Notes: a model not told the origin generated them from the sequence alone. 12,141 nucleotides of DNA from Sulfurimonas sp. (GCA_021107375.1 JAIOSY010000165.1:1-12141), one strand, 5' to 3'. Shown: positions 1 to 7,224, counted from the stretch's first letter. Program-made: numbers and translations.

Positions 1-606
1 ATTTCGGTGAACATGTGAATCATTTGCATAAAATCTATAACCGACATAAGTTACTTTCATAGAAGTTTGCTTAACATCGGGTGGTATATTTACATTTAAA
101 AATTCACGATGAGGAAGTGGAAATGAGCCATTTTTAATTTTTAAAACAAGTTATTTAATAGTTTTACAAGCAAGAGAAAAATCACCATCAGGATTTGTAA
201 AATCCATAACTTGGCTTATTGCGATTGAGGGAATATCATGTAAAACCCCTTCCATCGCTCCAGCAGCAGTTCCAGAATAAGTTATATCTTCACCCATGTT
301 TGAGCCACGATTTATTCCACTTACAAGTAAGTCAGGTTTTTCATTTTCAAAAAGGGTACTTAGAGAAAGATAAACACAATCACTTGGAGTTCCATCATCT
401 AGTTTGTAAAAATCATCCCCAACACTTACAAAACGAAGTGGACGAACTAAAGTTAAGGAGTGTCCACATGCCGACTTCTCGTTTGCAGGAGCTACAACTG
501 TAATCTTAACATCATCTAACTCTTTTAAAGCTTCAATTAAAGAGAGTAAACCTTTTGCCTCATAACCATCATCATTTGTTACTAATATTTTATACTTTTT
601 ATTCAT
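1..606 (-). pseudogene. surE: surE, 5'/3'-nucleotidase, interrupted by in-frame stop and cut by the window edge
   Basis: SurE is a metal-dependent survival-protein phosphatase that removes phosphate from nucleoside monophosphates. The first 151 codons carry the family hallmarks: NDDG at residues 11-14 (metal-binding Asp12/Asp13), Ser45 in the NEKSACG segment, and Asn99 in SGINRGSN followed by the GTAAGA stretch. Codon 152 is TAA (plus-strand tta at 151-153). The same frame then stays open to position 1 and encodes typical SurE C-terminal sequence, including PLPHREFLNVNIPP and GYRFYANDSHVHRN. The lesion therefore looks like a single substitution, probably GAA to TAA. A 151-residue product would keep the metal site but lose the C-terminal part that builds the oligomer. 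The gene lies 31 nt after the upstream cytochrome gene and has no clear Shine-Dalgarno sequence; an AT-rich TATAAAAT lies just before the ATG. The family is certain; true pseudogene versus sequence error is not. Confidence 0.88.
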
Positions 607-637
607 AACAGTATTTTATATAAAAGTCTATTAGAGA

Positions 638-1363
638 TTACTTGATTTTCTTAATCTTCTCATTTACATATTTAGCAACCGACTTTAATTTAAAATCATT
701 ATACTTATTTTGCCAAGATGGCATATCATTTTTATCTGTACCCCAATAATGACCACCAAACTTTGCATAAAGAAAAATCTCATCTTCATTTAAAAGAGTT
801 CTAGTTAAATTATATGGAAATAAAAAATCTTTTGAAACTTTTAATTTCTCTACATACTCACTTTTACCATCACCTATTACGCCATGGCACGTACTACAGT
901 TTCGTTTAAAAATCTTTTCACCAACACTTAACATTTTCACCTGTTCATCTTTAGAAACAGCATCTGATTCTTGCAGTAATTTAAGCACTTTTTTATCTCT
1001 ATGGGAATTAAATTCCTCTGAAATATATAGTGCTACATTACTAATTTCATCATCGTTATAAACATATTTAAATGTTGGCATTATATCTGAGTGAGCACCC
1101 CAATAGTGAGCACCATCTTTTATAATTTTAAATGACTGTTCTTGACTTAGTATAGTCTTATTTAGCTTTCTAGGCTTTACAATAAGAAAAATAGCAGAGC
1201 TTGTCTCACCTTTTGCTCCATGACAACTTATACATGTTGATTCATAGATTAACTTACCATTATCTAAACTCTCCTGCTTATACATATCATCACCAAAAAG
1301 AGTAGAACAAAGAAGAGATAAAATTGTAAATGGTAAAATTAAGGTATTTTTATTTAATATCAT
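638..1363 (-). CDS. periplasmic di-haem cytochrome c (second of a tandem pair)
   Basis: This is a 241-residue exported electron-transfer protein. A hydrophobic signal segment at about residues 7-24 precedes two cytochrome c domains. The haem-binding motifs are CISCH (44-48) and CSTCH (156-160). Each is followed by a HYWG...MP segment whose Met (95 and 214) is the likely sixth haem ligand. The two halves resemble each other, so the protein is an internal duplication. It is also clearly paralogous to the gene just upstream. Its ATG lies inside the end of that gene (14-nt overlap), with AGGA seven bases before the start, so translation is probably coupled. The redox partner cannot be read from sequence; the cupredoxin and MauG/CcpA-like protein encoded upstream are the natural candidates. 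The di-haem cytochrome c assignment is firm, and the pathway is unknown. Confidence 0.9.
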   Translation of the reverse strand: MILNKNTLILPFTILSLLCSTLFGDDMYKQESLDNGKLIYESTCISCHGAKGETSSAIFLIVKPRKLNKTILSQEQSFKIIKDGAHYWGAHSDIMPTFKYVYNDDEISNVALYISEEFNSHRDKKVLKLLQESDAVSKDEQVKMLSVGEKIFKRNCSTCHGVIGDGKSEYVEKLKVSKDFLFPYNLTRTLLNEDEIFLYAKFGGHYWGTDKNDMPSWQNKYNDFKLKSVAKYVNEKIKKIK

Positions 1364-2039
1364 CTTTTTTCCTAAAGTTTTTTCTTATATATTTTACAAC
1401 CGATTTAATTGTAAAATCATCATATTTTCTAGACCAGCCAGGCATATCAGTTTTATCAGTTCCCCAAGCTTTACCACCATCTCTTATATATAAAAACATC
1501 TGCTTATCACTAAGAAGAGTTTTAGATAAATCATATGGAAATATTGACATCTCTGGATTTCTAGTTGCTTCTCCATCGCCTTTAGCATCTAAACCATGAC
1601 ACCAACTACAATTTCTTTTATAAATCTTTTTACCACGCTTAAGCATTTTAGATATTTTATCATTAGGAATATCATCACTTTGAGCATAAAGTTTTTGTAT
1701 CTTTTTCTCAACATCAGGATTAAAAGTTTTACTTACATAATAAGAGACGCTAGCTAACTCTTTTTCATTATAGACAGACTTAAATGATGGCATAATATCA
1801 GCAGAAGCACCCCAATAATGAGCACCATGCTTTATTACCTGATAGCTTTGTTCTTCATTTAGTATTGTTTTACTCAAATCTCTTGGTTTTACAATAAATT
1901 TCATATCGGTATCTGCTTTCCCATTAACCCCATGACAAAAGAGGCATGTTTGTACATATATCTTTTTACCCATCTCATATTTACTATCAGATGAATATAA
2001 AAAAGATGAAAACAGAACCAAAAAGAGTAAATACTTCAT
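1350..2039 (-). CDS. periplasmic di-haem cytochrome c (first of a tandem pair)
   Basis: This is a 229-residue protein with a Sec signal peptide (about residues 1-17) and two class I cytochrome c domains. The CXXCH motifs are CLFCH (32-36) and CSWCH (144-148). The likely axial methionines are Met83 (ADIMPSF) and Met199 (TDMPGW). It shares the domain order, the GAHYWGA and WGTDK segments and the spacing of the following gene, so the pair arose by tandem duplication. The start is well supported by GGAGG five bases before the ATG. It begins 13 nt after the cupredoxin gene and overlaps the downstream cytochrome gene. A small mobile electron carrier or a subunit of a periplasmic redox complex is likely; the specific reaction is not visible. 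Confidence 0.92.
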   Translation of the reverse strand: MKYLLFLVLFSSFLYSSDSKYEMGKKIYVQTCLFCHGVNGKADTDMKFIVKPRDLSKTILNEEQSYQVIKHGAHYWGASADIMPSFKSVYNEKELASVSYYVSKTFNPDVEKKIQKLYAQSDDIPNDKISKMLKRGKKIYKRNCSWCHGLDAKGDGEATRNPEMSIFPYDLSKTLLSDKQMFLYIRDGGKAWGTDKTDMPGWSRKYDDFTIKSVVKYIRKNFRKKDDIK

Positions 2040-2052
2040 TTACTCCTCCTTT

Positions 2053-2355
2053 TTATTTAGCAGTAACTTCTAAAAGCATATTTGGGTGAATTGCACACTC
2101 AACATTAAATGTTCCAGCCGCTTTAACTGTGACTTTTACATCTATTTTTGGTGATTGCATACCAATATCAAATTCATTTGCTTCATCATCAGTATAAGCA
2201 TTATGAGCAAAAGGATCAGAGTTTTTAAAAGTGATAGTATCACCAACTGCAACACTTATGGCATGTGGAATAAATGTTTTACCTTTTTGATCAACTACAT
2301 GGTTTGCAGCAAATAATCCAGTTGTTACGAGTAATGCTAATAATATATTTTTCAT
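2053..2355 (-). CDS. periplasmic cupredoxin (plastocyanin/amicyanin-like blue copper protein)
   Basis: This 100-residue product has a signal peptide (about residues 1-17, cleavage after LFAA) and a single cupredoxin domain. All four type 1 copper ligands are visible: His51 in DPFAHNAY, then Cys87, His90 and Met93 in the CAIHPNM loop. The short Cys-X2-His-X2-Met loop is the amicyanin-like spacing. Proteins of this kind shuttle single electrons between periplasmic partners. The gene has AAGGAT upstream of its ATG and follows the MauG/CcpA-like gene by 14 nt, matching the known pairing of small cupredoxins with MauG or di-haem peroxidases. It could be the electron donor to that enzyme or carry electrons to the downstream cytochromes. 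The family is sure; the partner assignment is inferred. Confidence 0.93.
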   Translation of the reverse strand: MKNILLALLVTTGLFAANHVVDQKGKTFIPHAISVAVGDTITFKNSDPFAHNAYTDDEANEFDIGMQSPKIDVKVTVKAAGTFNVECAIHPNMLLEVTAK

Positions 2356-2369
2356 ACTTTATATCCTTT

Positions 2370-3398
2370 TTATTGTGGGAATTTTGTTGGTATTTTAAGT
2401 TTCATATCTGGACCGGTTAATGATTTCATAAATGATACTAACTGATTAATCTCAGTTTTGTTTAAACCTCTATCTTTTATATCTAAAGATTTATTTTTTA
2501 CATTATGCTCATATCTACCACCATTTGCACAAATCTCTGTTGCTTCTTCTAATGTCTTAACACTTCCATCATGCATATATGGATAAGATTTAGTAATATC
2601 ACGAAGAGTTGGAGTTTTCATTACACCATACCATCCAGCACGACCCTTAACATTATAACGACCAAGCTCTGCACCTGTTAATTCACCATCATTTAAGCCA
2701 ACATTGTGAAAACTACCATCAGTGAAGTTAAATCCATCATGACAAGTTGTACATTTTGCCTTACCCTTAAAAAGTGCAAAACCTTTTTTCGCTTTTTCAC
2801 TTATGGCTTTTTTATCACCTTTGACATATCTATCAAATGGTGCTTCAGTTGATACAACTGTTCTCTCAAATGTTGCAATCGCTTTAGCTAAGTAATCTTT
2901 AGTGATAACTCCACCACTTTTTGGATAAGCTTTTTTAAAAAGTTTTTGATAACCTTTGATATTATTTAACAACGGGATTAGTGTATCAAGTGACATATTC
3001 ATCTCAACACCAGCTTCAATTGGTCCTAGTGCTTGTTGCTCTAGTGTTCTAACTCTTCCATCCCAAAACTGATGTTTTTGGTAAGCTGAATTTAATATAA
3101 CTGGAGAGTTTCTAGATCCAGTTAAACCATTATGTCCAACTGCTTTTGAAGTTGGTATTAAATCTGTCCAACCTTGTTTAGGGTGGTGACAAGTTGCACA
3201 AGAGATTTTACCAGATGTTGATAATCTTGTATCAAAATATAAAAGTTTACCAAGTTCTATACGCTCTGGTGTTATTTTATTATTTTTAGGTTGTGGAACT
3301 TCTGAAGGTCTTAGCCATTTACTCATATCTTCAGTAGCTGATAATAAACTAACTAATAGTCCTATTATCAGTGTATTTAATCCTAAATTTGCAATCAC
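2370..3398 (-). CDS. di-haem cytochrome c peroxidase / MauG-family protein
   Basis: This is a periplasmic enzyme of the bacterial di-haem peroxidase superfamily, which reduces hydrogen peroxide (CcpA) or oxidises protein side chains (MauG). Numbering from the GTG start (342 residues): hydrophobic signal segment 4-21, first haem motif CATCH 67-71, inter-haem Trp112 in FWDGR, Gln122/Pro126/Glu132 with the spacing of the MauG/CcpA distal pocket, second haem motif CTTCH 216-220, and the PYMHDG segment with His276. Fourteen residues after that His, where CcpA has Met and MauG has Tyr as axial ligand, this protein has Cys290. An upstream ATG at 3425 is in frame but lacks a Shine-Dalgarno sequence, whereas GGAGGAGT lies correctly before the GTG at 3398, so GTG is preferred. 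The superfamily is certain; substrate and class (peroxidase or MauG-like) are open. Confidence 0.9.
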   Translation of the reverse strand: MIANLGLNTLIIGLLVSLLSATEDMSKWLRPSEVPQPKNNKITPERIELGKLLYFDTRLSTSGKISCATCHHPKQGWTDLIPTSKAVGHNGLTGSRNSPVILNSAYQKHQFWDGRVRTLEQQALGPIEAGVEMNMSLDTLIPLLNNIKGYQKLFKKAYPKSGGVITKDYLAKAIATFERTVVSTEAPFDRYVKGDKKAISEKAKKGFALFKGKAKCTTCHDGFNFTDGSFHNVGLNDGELTGAELGRYNVKGRAGWYGVMKTPTLRDITKSYPYMHDGSVKTLEEATEICANGGRYEHNVKNKSLDIKDRGLNKTEINQLVSFMKSLTGPDMKLKIPTKFPQ

Positions 3399-3403
3399 AA
3401 ACA

Positions 3404-3410
3404 CTCCTCC
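3404..3410 (-). promoter_or_regulatory. strong Shine-Dalgarno sequence deciding a GTG start
   Basis: On the minus strand GGAGGAG precedes GTG at 3398-3396, with seven bases between the GGAGG core and the start codon. The in-frame ATG at 3425 lies upstream of this site and has only AT-rich sequence before it. The GTG start removes nine residues that are not needed for the signal peptide. Confidence 0.7.
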
Positions 3411-3449
3411 ATTATTTTTAATCATTTTACATTATTAAAACTGTTTTTT

Positions 3450-4406
3450 TTATAAAAACACACCATTTCTTATAATATAAATAAGTACATAAAATGAAAG
3501 TATAAAAACAAAAATACTAAAAAACAACATCACCTTTTTAAAGCTATTTTTCATAAAATCAAACTGTACTGATAAAGTATAAAAAACAGCTATAAATAAT
3601 GTTGCATAAATTATATATCCCACATAATAATACTCTCTTTGCAACATACAAAATGGACATTTATGAGTTGGCAATTCATAAATATAAGTGCCAAAAAAAT
3701 AAACAATTGCATAGTATGATATATAAGTAAAAATAGTACTGGAAATTAGTAAAAGTATCTTTTGTTTTTTATATGCACATGCCATAACAACAAAATATAA
3801 AAGATAAAAAAGTGTTAATAACCAAGAGATAGAAAGATTAAAAGGTATAGGGTTATCGGTGTCATCAAAAATAACAGAACAACAAAGAACAGGATTTTGA
3901 GTTTCAATAAGAGTAAAAAAATTAAAAGATAATAAAAATTCTATCAATATAAAAATATATAAAACTATAAAAAGCCACATCTTTTTTTTAAAATATAAAC
4001 CTTTTTTTACTATTTTATCAGCTGTATTTGTTAAAAGCCACAAAGAGGCTAAAGATAATATTGCCAACTTTAAAAGTAACAGCGGTTCTCCATAATCATT
4101 TGAACTTATTACCCCAGCAGCACACATAGCCCCTGGAACTATTAAAGAGAGTTCATCTAAAGAGTAAGTAAAAAATGCAACAAGTATAATTTTAAAAACT
4201 AAAACAACTGATACAACAACTCCAAGTAAATAAGACTTTTTTTCTAAAGAATACTGAAGCTCTGTGGTTGAACCTTGCTTATAATCTTTCAATATAAACA
4301 GTGTTTGAAAAAATGTAAAAGAGAGGATAATAAGGAGTAAAAACTCTAAAAAAAACTCAATAGAAACTTCAGGAGAAAGAAAAATACTACTCAATTTTTC
4401 CCTCAT
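3450..4406 (-). CDS. eight-helix membrane protein with CPFC-M motif, function unknown
   Basis: I do not recognise a characterised family. The 318-residue product has about eight hydrophobic helices, near residues 18-39, 59-80, 109-126, 144-165, 193-211, 217-238, 260-280 and 290-313. Conserved-looking polar spots lie between helices: PGAMCAAG around Cys95, NPVLCCS at Cys175/Cys176, and HKCPFCMLQ with His248, Cys250, Cys253 and Met254. A CXXC next to His and Met at a membrane boundary suggests thiol redox chemistry or copper/haem handling, but it is not clearly DsbB or VKOR. It overlaps the ABC ATPase gene by 20 nt, so it is probably a partner of that transporter. A TTG at 4394, preceded by GAGGG, is an alternative start because the ATG at 4406 has a poor ribosome site. 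The function in metal or thiol maturation is inferred only. Confidence 0.8.
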   Translation of the reverse strand: MREKLSSIFLSPEVSIEFFLEFLLLIILSFTFFQTLFILKDYKQGSTTELQYSLEKKSYLLGVVVSVVLVFKIILVAFFTYSLDELSLIVPGAMCAAGVISSNDYGEPLLLLKLAILSLASLWLLTNTADKIVKKGLYFKKKMWLFIVLYIFILIEFLLSFNFFTLIETQNPVLCCSVIFDDTDNPIPFNLSISWLLTLFYLLYFVVMACAYKKQKILLLISSTIFTYISYYAIVYFFGTYIYELPTHKCPFCMLQREYYYVGYIIYATLFIAVFYTLSVQFDFMKNSFKKVMLFFSIFVFILSFYVLIYIIRNGVFL

Positions 4407-5040
4407 CTATTTTTATAATCTTATCAACTAATTCCAATTCACTAATTAATGGGTCATGAGTAGCTATCACTATAGTTTTTCCACTCTCTTTAAGCTGTTT
4501 TACAATCTTTATAAACTTTAAACTATTTTGTTTATCCAAATTTGCCGTTGGCTCATCACAAAGGATTATTTTTGGATTATTTACTAAAGCTCTTGCTATC
4601 ATACATCTTTGTTTTTCTCCACCTGAAAGGGTTGAGACAACTTGATTTGATTTATGCAATATTTCAGCTTTTATCATCGCTTCATCCCTCTTATGAAGCA
4701 TCTCTTTTTGAGTTAATTTATTTAAAATAAGTGGTGTAATTACATTTTCCTTTACACTTAACATTTCAAAAAGATGAAAAGATTGTGTGACAAATCCTAT
4801 AGCAGAAGTTCTATATTCTGATAGATGAAAATCGCTTAAACTTACAATATTTTCTCCATTAACCTCTACTAAACCACTACTTGGCTTCATAATAGCACCG
4901 ATAATGGAAAGCAGAGTTGATTTTCCACTTCCACTCACTCCACTTAAAACAACTGCTTCACCCTCTTTTATCTCTAAATTTATATCTTGCAAGACAGTTG
5001 TATTTTTAAAGCTTTTATAAACATTTTTTAATTTTATCAT
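4387..5040 (-). CDS. ABC transporter ATP-binding protein (LolD/MacB-like)
   Basis: This is a 217-residue cytoplasmic ATPase subunit that would power the adjacent FtsX-type permease. The motifs are complete: Walker A GVSGSGKS (34-41), Q-loop Gln86, signature LSGGEKQR (138-145), Walker B IILCDEP (158-164) and H-loop His195. The short length and the motif style match the LolD/MacB/FtsE group, whose members drive mechanotransmission across the membrane rather than classical substrate import. Its ATG overlaps the permease stop (ATGA), with GAGG seven bases upstream, so the two are coupled. The fact that this subunit is intact while the permease is frameshifted is notable. The cargo is unknown; with cupredoxin and haem proteins in the same operon, a role in extracytoplasmic metalloprotein assembly is possible but unproven. 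Confidence 0.93.
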   Translation of the reverse strand: MIKLKNVYKSFKNTTVLQDINLEIKEGEAVVLSGVSGSGKSTLLSIIGAIMKPSSGLVEVNGENIVSLSDFHLSEYRTSAIGFVTQSFHLFEMLSVKENVITPLILNKLTQKEMLHKRDEAMIKAEILHKSNQVVSTLSGGEKQRCMIARALVNNPKIILCDEPTANLDKQNSLKFIKIVKQLKESGKTIVIATHDPLISELELVDKIIKIDEGKIE

Positions 5041-6214
5041 CTTAGTACCTCATACGGCTCACTAATTGCAACTCTCCAAACGGGGATAAGGATAACTAAC
5101 ATAAAAGGAATTACAAAAATCAAAAATATTAAAACTAAACTAGCAATATCAATATTTGGTGAAAAAGAGACACTATTGCTCAGGTTGTTAAATCCAAGAA
5201 ATATCTCTTTAATTAGTGGAGCGTTTAAAATATAAACATAAAAATAAGCAATAATAACTCCAAGCATATATGAACGAACTGAGATTATAAAATTTTCACT
5301 AAGTTTAAGCCAAATTACATCGCTAATTTTCCATCCACTAAGTCTCAAAATTGCTATCTCTTTTGCATCACTATGAACAACAGTTGAATATCTTTGGTAT
5401 AGAATTAAAAGAAAAGTGATTAAAGAGATAAGATAAAGTGCTAAAAAAACTCCACCCTTATAATTAAAAAGATTTTCATAATACTTAGCAATATCCTCTT
5501 TAGCAATTATCCTCATATCAAAATGTGAAACTATCAGCTTGGTTTTAACCATCTCCAACTCTAATGGATTTGGCACTTCAATAGCAATATCTGTAACCTC
5601 ATCATCTTCCAATCCTAAAATCTCTCTAGCTAAATCTATATCCATAATAACCATATCATTAGTTATCATCTGAGTATCTTTTGGAAATTCACTATGAAAA
5701 TATACTTTTTTTATACTTCTATCTGGTGGTCTAAAACTATATGAATCTTTGTATTTATAATAATCAAAAAGCTCTTTTACCCCACTTCCAATAATCATAT
5801 TATCTCTACTTAAAAATTCACTCACATCAAGATTTTCAAATACTTTTTCTAAACTTTTTATAGTAGACTTATCAAAAAAGTCAATCCCAACTATCATAAA
5901 ATATGTCTCTGATGGCTCATAAAAATGCATCCCATAAACTCTTGAAGTTGAAGATGCTATACCATTTATTTCAGAAAACTCATCAACCCACTCTGATGGT
6001 GTATTTAGAACCTTCCCAGCCTTATATTTTTGAACTATAAAATCTGATTGAGAATCAAGTGTAAGGAAAATATCTCTTTTTATAGATGAACTAACAAAAG
6101 AGCTGACGAGATGATACTAACAAGTAAAACAGAGATAAATACTATCCATAAGTGTCTAGTTCTATAGTTGTAAAGCAAAACAGCTAAAAAATTTATATAC
6201 TCTTTACTTGGCAT
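5037..6214 (-). pseudogene. FtsX/MacB-family ABC transporter permease, broken by a one-base frameshift
   Basis: The true start is the ATG at 6214, which overlaps the preceding gene by 11 nt. Its frame encodes a Lys/Arg-flanked N-terminus and first TM helix (residues 22-41), then stops at TAA 6082-6080 after 44 codons. From about 6116 to 5037 another frame is open and continues the protein (FVSSSIKRDIFLTLDSQSDF onward), with no stop until the ABC overlap. Adding one T to the TTTT run (plus strand 6096-6099) fuses the frames into 392 residues, normal for this family. The restored protein has one N-terminal helix, a periplasmic domain, then helices near 255-275, 311-330 and 356-377, with the FtsX-type KEIAILRLSGW segment and a C-terminal SEPYEVLR. 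An ATG at 5930 would give only a headless 297-residue fragment. Deletion in the strain and homopolymer sequencing error are both possible. Confidence 0.87.
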
Positions 6215-6464
6215 AAACAAAACCCGCATATGTATCTTTTTTCATCCCAAGATAAAAATCATTTGAATAATCATCATATTCTTTTACTCTATTTTCTATA
6301 AATGGAGTAGATAATGAAATACTTGGAAGTTTAGTTAGTGTTGATATATCTTTTATACTATTTTCATATGCTAAAGATGAATTCGATTTAGAAACTACTA
6401 TATAGATAAAAAAAGTAGCTATACTAAAAAGAATCGTAGTAAAAAGAGTTGCTAAAGAGTTCAT
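6204..6464 (-). CDS. small membrane-anchored hypothetical protein, first gene of the redox/ABC block
   Basis: This 86-residue protein is not recognised. One hydrophobic segment (about residues 6-25) without an obvious cleavage site suggests an N-terminal anchor, followed by about 60 polar residues probably facing the periplasm and ending in YLGMKKDTYAGFVYAK. It contains no Cys or metal motif. The coding call rests on position: the stop lies 11 nt inside the permease start, in the compact style of the rest of the operon, and the intergenic region begins directly upstream. The ribosome site is weak (AAGAGA rather far from the ATG). It may be an accessory subunit of the FtsX-type transporter; that is a guess from the overlap. 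Confidence 0.65.
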   Translation of the reverse strand: MNSLATLFTTILFSIATFFIYIVVSKSNSSLAYENSIKDISTLTKLPSISLSTPFIENRVKEYDDYSNDFYLGMKKDTYAGFVYAK

Positions 6465-6652
6465 TTATACTTTAAATTCTCTTAATTTTTGATTTAACTC
6501 TATTGTTATCATAGCAATTAGTTTGTTCTTTATAGTCATTAAGCATTTCCTTAGATAAGGATAATAATAACATCATTTAAAAGTTATTAAACTTAAGATA
6601 TATCTAAAAATGTCGATGTATTAGTTGGATTTTGAAGACAAAGGTTGATATA
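6465..6652. promoter_or_regulatory. divergent intergenic region
   Basis: This AT-rich spacer separates the leftward redox/ABC block from the rightward genes and must hold promoters for both. On the minus strand TATGAT (plus-strand ATCATA near 6508-6513) is a plausible -10 for the leftward block; no matching -35 is seen, which is common in Campylobacterota. Within it are the inverted repeat at 6548-6561 and the short palindrome AGATATATCT (6596-6605). No RNA gene or further ORF is visible. Confidence 0.4.
6548..6561. repeat. inverted repeat, possible operator
   Basis: TCCTTA-GA-TAAGGA is a perfect 6-bp inverted repeat with a two-base centre, placed midway between two divergent transcription units. 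Its size and position suit a dimeric regulator. No known regulator box is recognised and the regulator is not encoded nearby. Confidence 0.4.
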
Positions 6653-7189
6653 ATGAATACCTCTTACGCAATGAATACTTATTTGACACATGATTTAAGC
6701 ATCAGTATGAAAACATCTAGTGGTGACACTATTGAAATGGATTTTTCAAACCATCAATCATCTTCACTTAACCGTAAAGAAAATCAAAATGGCTCTCAAA
6801 CTTCTATGAGTTTTTCATCTATGCAGTCGTTTGAATTTAAAATTGATAGTAATGGAATAGACGCACAAGACCAAAAGGAGATAGATGAGTTTATGAAAAT
6901 AGCACAGCCATATATAGATGATTTTTTAAAAGAATTAAAAGATACTGCACCAAAAACTCCAGTAACTAAATTAGCCCATGATATAGCCTCAATATTTGAA
7001 CCAAATAAAAATAGAGATGAAAATGCTAAAAATCATGTAAAAACAAATATTGTAAAAATGTTTGATAACTCTATGAAAAAACTTGAAGTACCACAAAATA
7101 TATTTGATAATATATTTAAAGATACTCAAAAATTATTAGAAAAAACATTAAAAGAGTTTGATAATCTTAATAAAAGCATTTATGCTTAA
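6653..7189 (+). CDS. hypothetical soluble protein
   Basis: The product is 178 residues when started at the ATG at 6653, which has AAAGG eight bases upstream; the in-frame TTG at 6632 has no such site. No signal peptide or TM helix is seen. The N-terminal half is Ser/Thr/Asn-rich with a GDTIEMDFS segment, then SFEFKIDSNGIDAQDQKEI leads into a mostly helical, charged C-terminal half. The layout (a GD-x-hydrophobic strand, Ser-rich linker, then a D/E-rich segment before helices) faintly recalls DUF5610-like proteins of other Proteobacteria, but I cannot confirm this. It precedes another unknown gene by 35 nt in the same direction, so the two may be co-transcribed. The function is unknown. Confidence 0.72.
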   Translation: MNTSYAMNTYLTHDLSISMKTSSGDTIEMDFSNHQSSSLNRKENQNGSQTSMSFSSMQSFEFKIDSNGIDAQDQKEIDEFMKIAQPYIDDFLKELKDTAPKTPVTKLAHDIASIFEPNKNRDENAKNHVKTNIVKMFDNSMKKLEVPQNIFDNIFKDTQKLLEKTLKEFDNLNKSIYA

Positions 7190-7224
7190 TAATAAATTAC
7201 TACAAACTATGCTTTAATTAGCTT

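Noticed and set aside
219..503. Plus-strand open frame opposite surE
   Set aside because: It is the antisense shadow of surE, whose protein motifs are unmistakable; there is no ribosome site or domain.
1330..1599. Plus-strand open frame across the cytochrome overlap
   Set aside because: It is antisense to two genes with clear haem motifs; the hydrophobicity comes from reverse-complemented Lys codons.
3396..3425. ATG at 3425 as the start of the MauG/CcpA-like gene
   Set aside because: It has no Shine-Dalgarno sequence, and a strong GGAGG lies inside this stretch ahead of GTG 3398.
4542..4730. Plus-strand open frame opposite the ABC ATPase
   Set aside because: It is the shadow of the signature and Walker B region of the ATPase.
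638..5040. Reading the cluster as a nitrous oxide reductase (nos) accessory cluster
   Set aside because: No NosZ, NosD, NosL or ferredoxin-type genes are present; the ABC subunit is LolD-like, and the cytochromes are di-haem.
6090..6105. Programmed frameshift or phase variation as the cause of the permease break
   Set aside because: The T run has only four bases and no slippery heptamer or downstream structure is visible, so simple mutation or error is more likely.
6632..6655. TTG at 6632 as the start of the first plus-strand hypothetical gene
   Set aside because: AAAGG is properly spaced only for the ATG at 6653.
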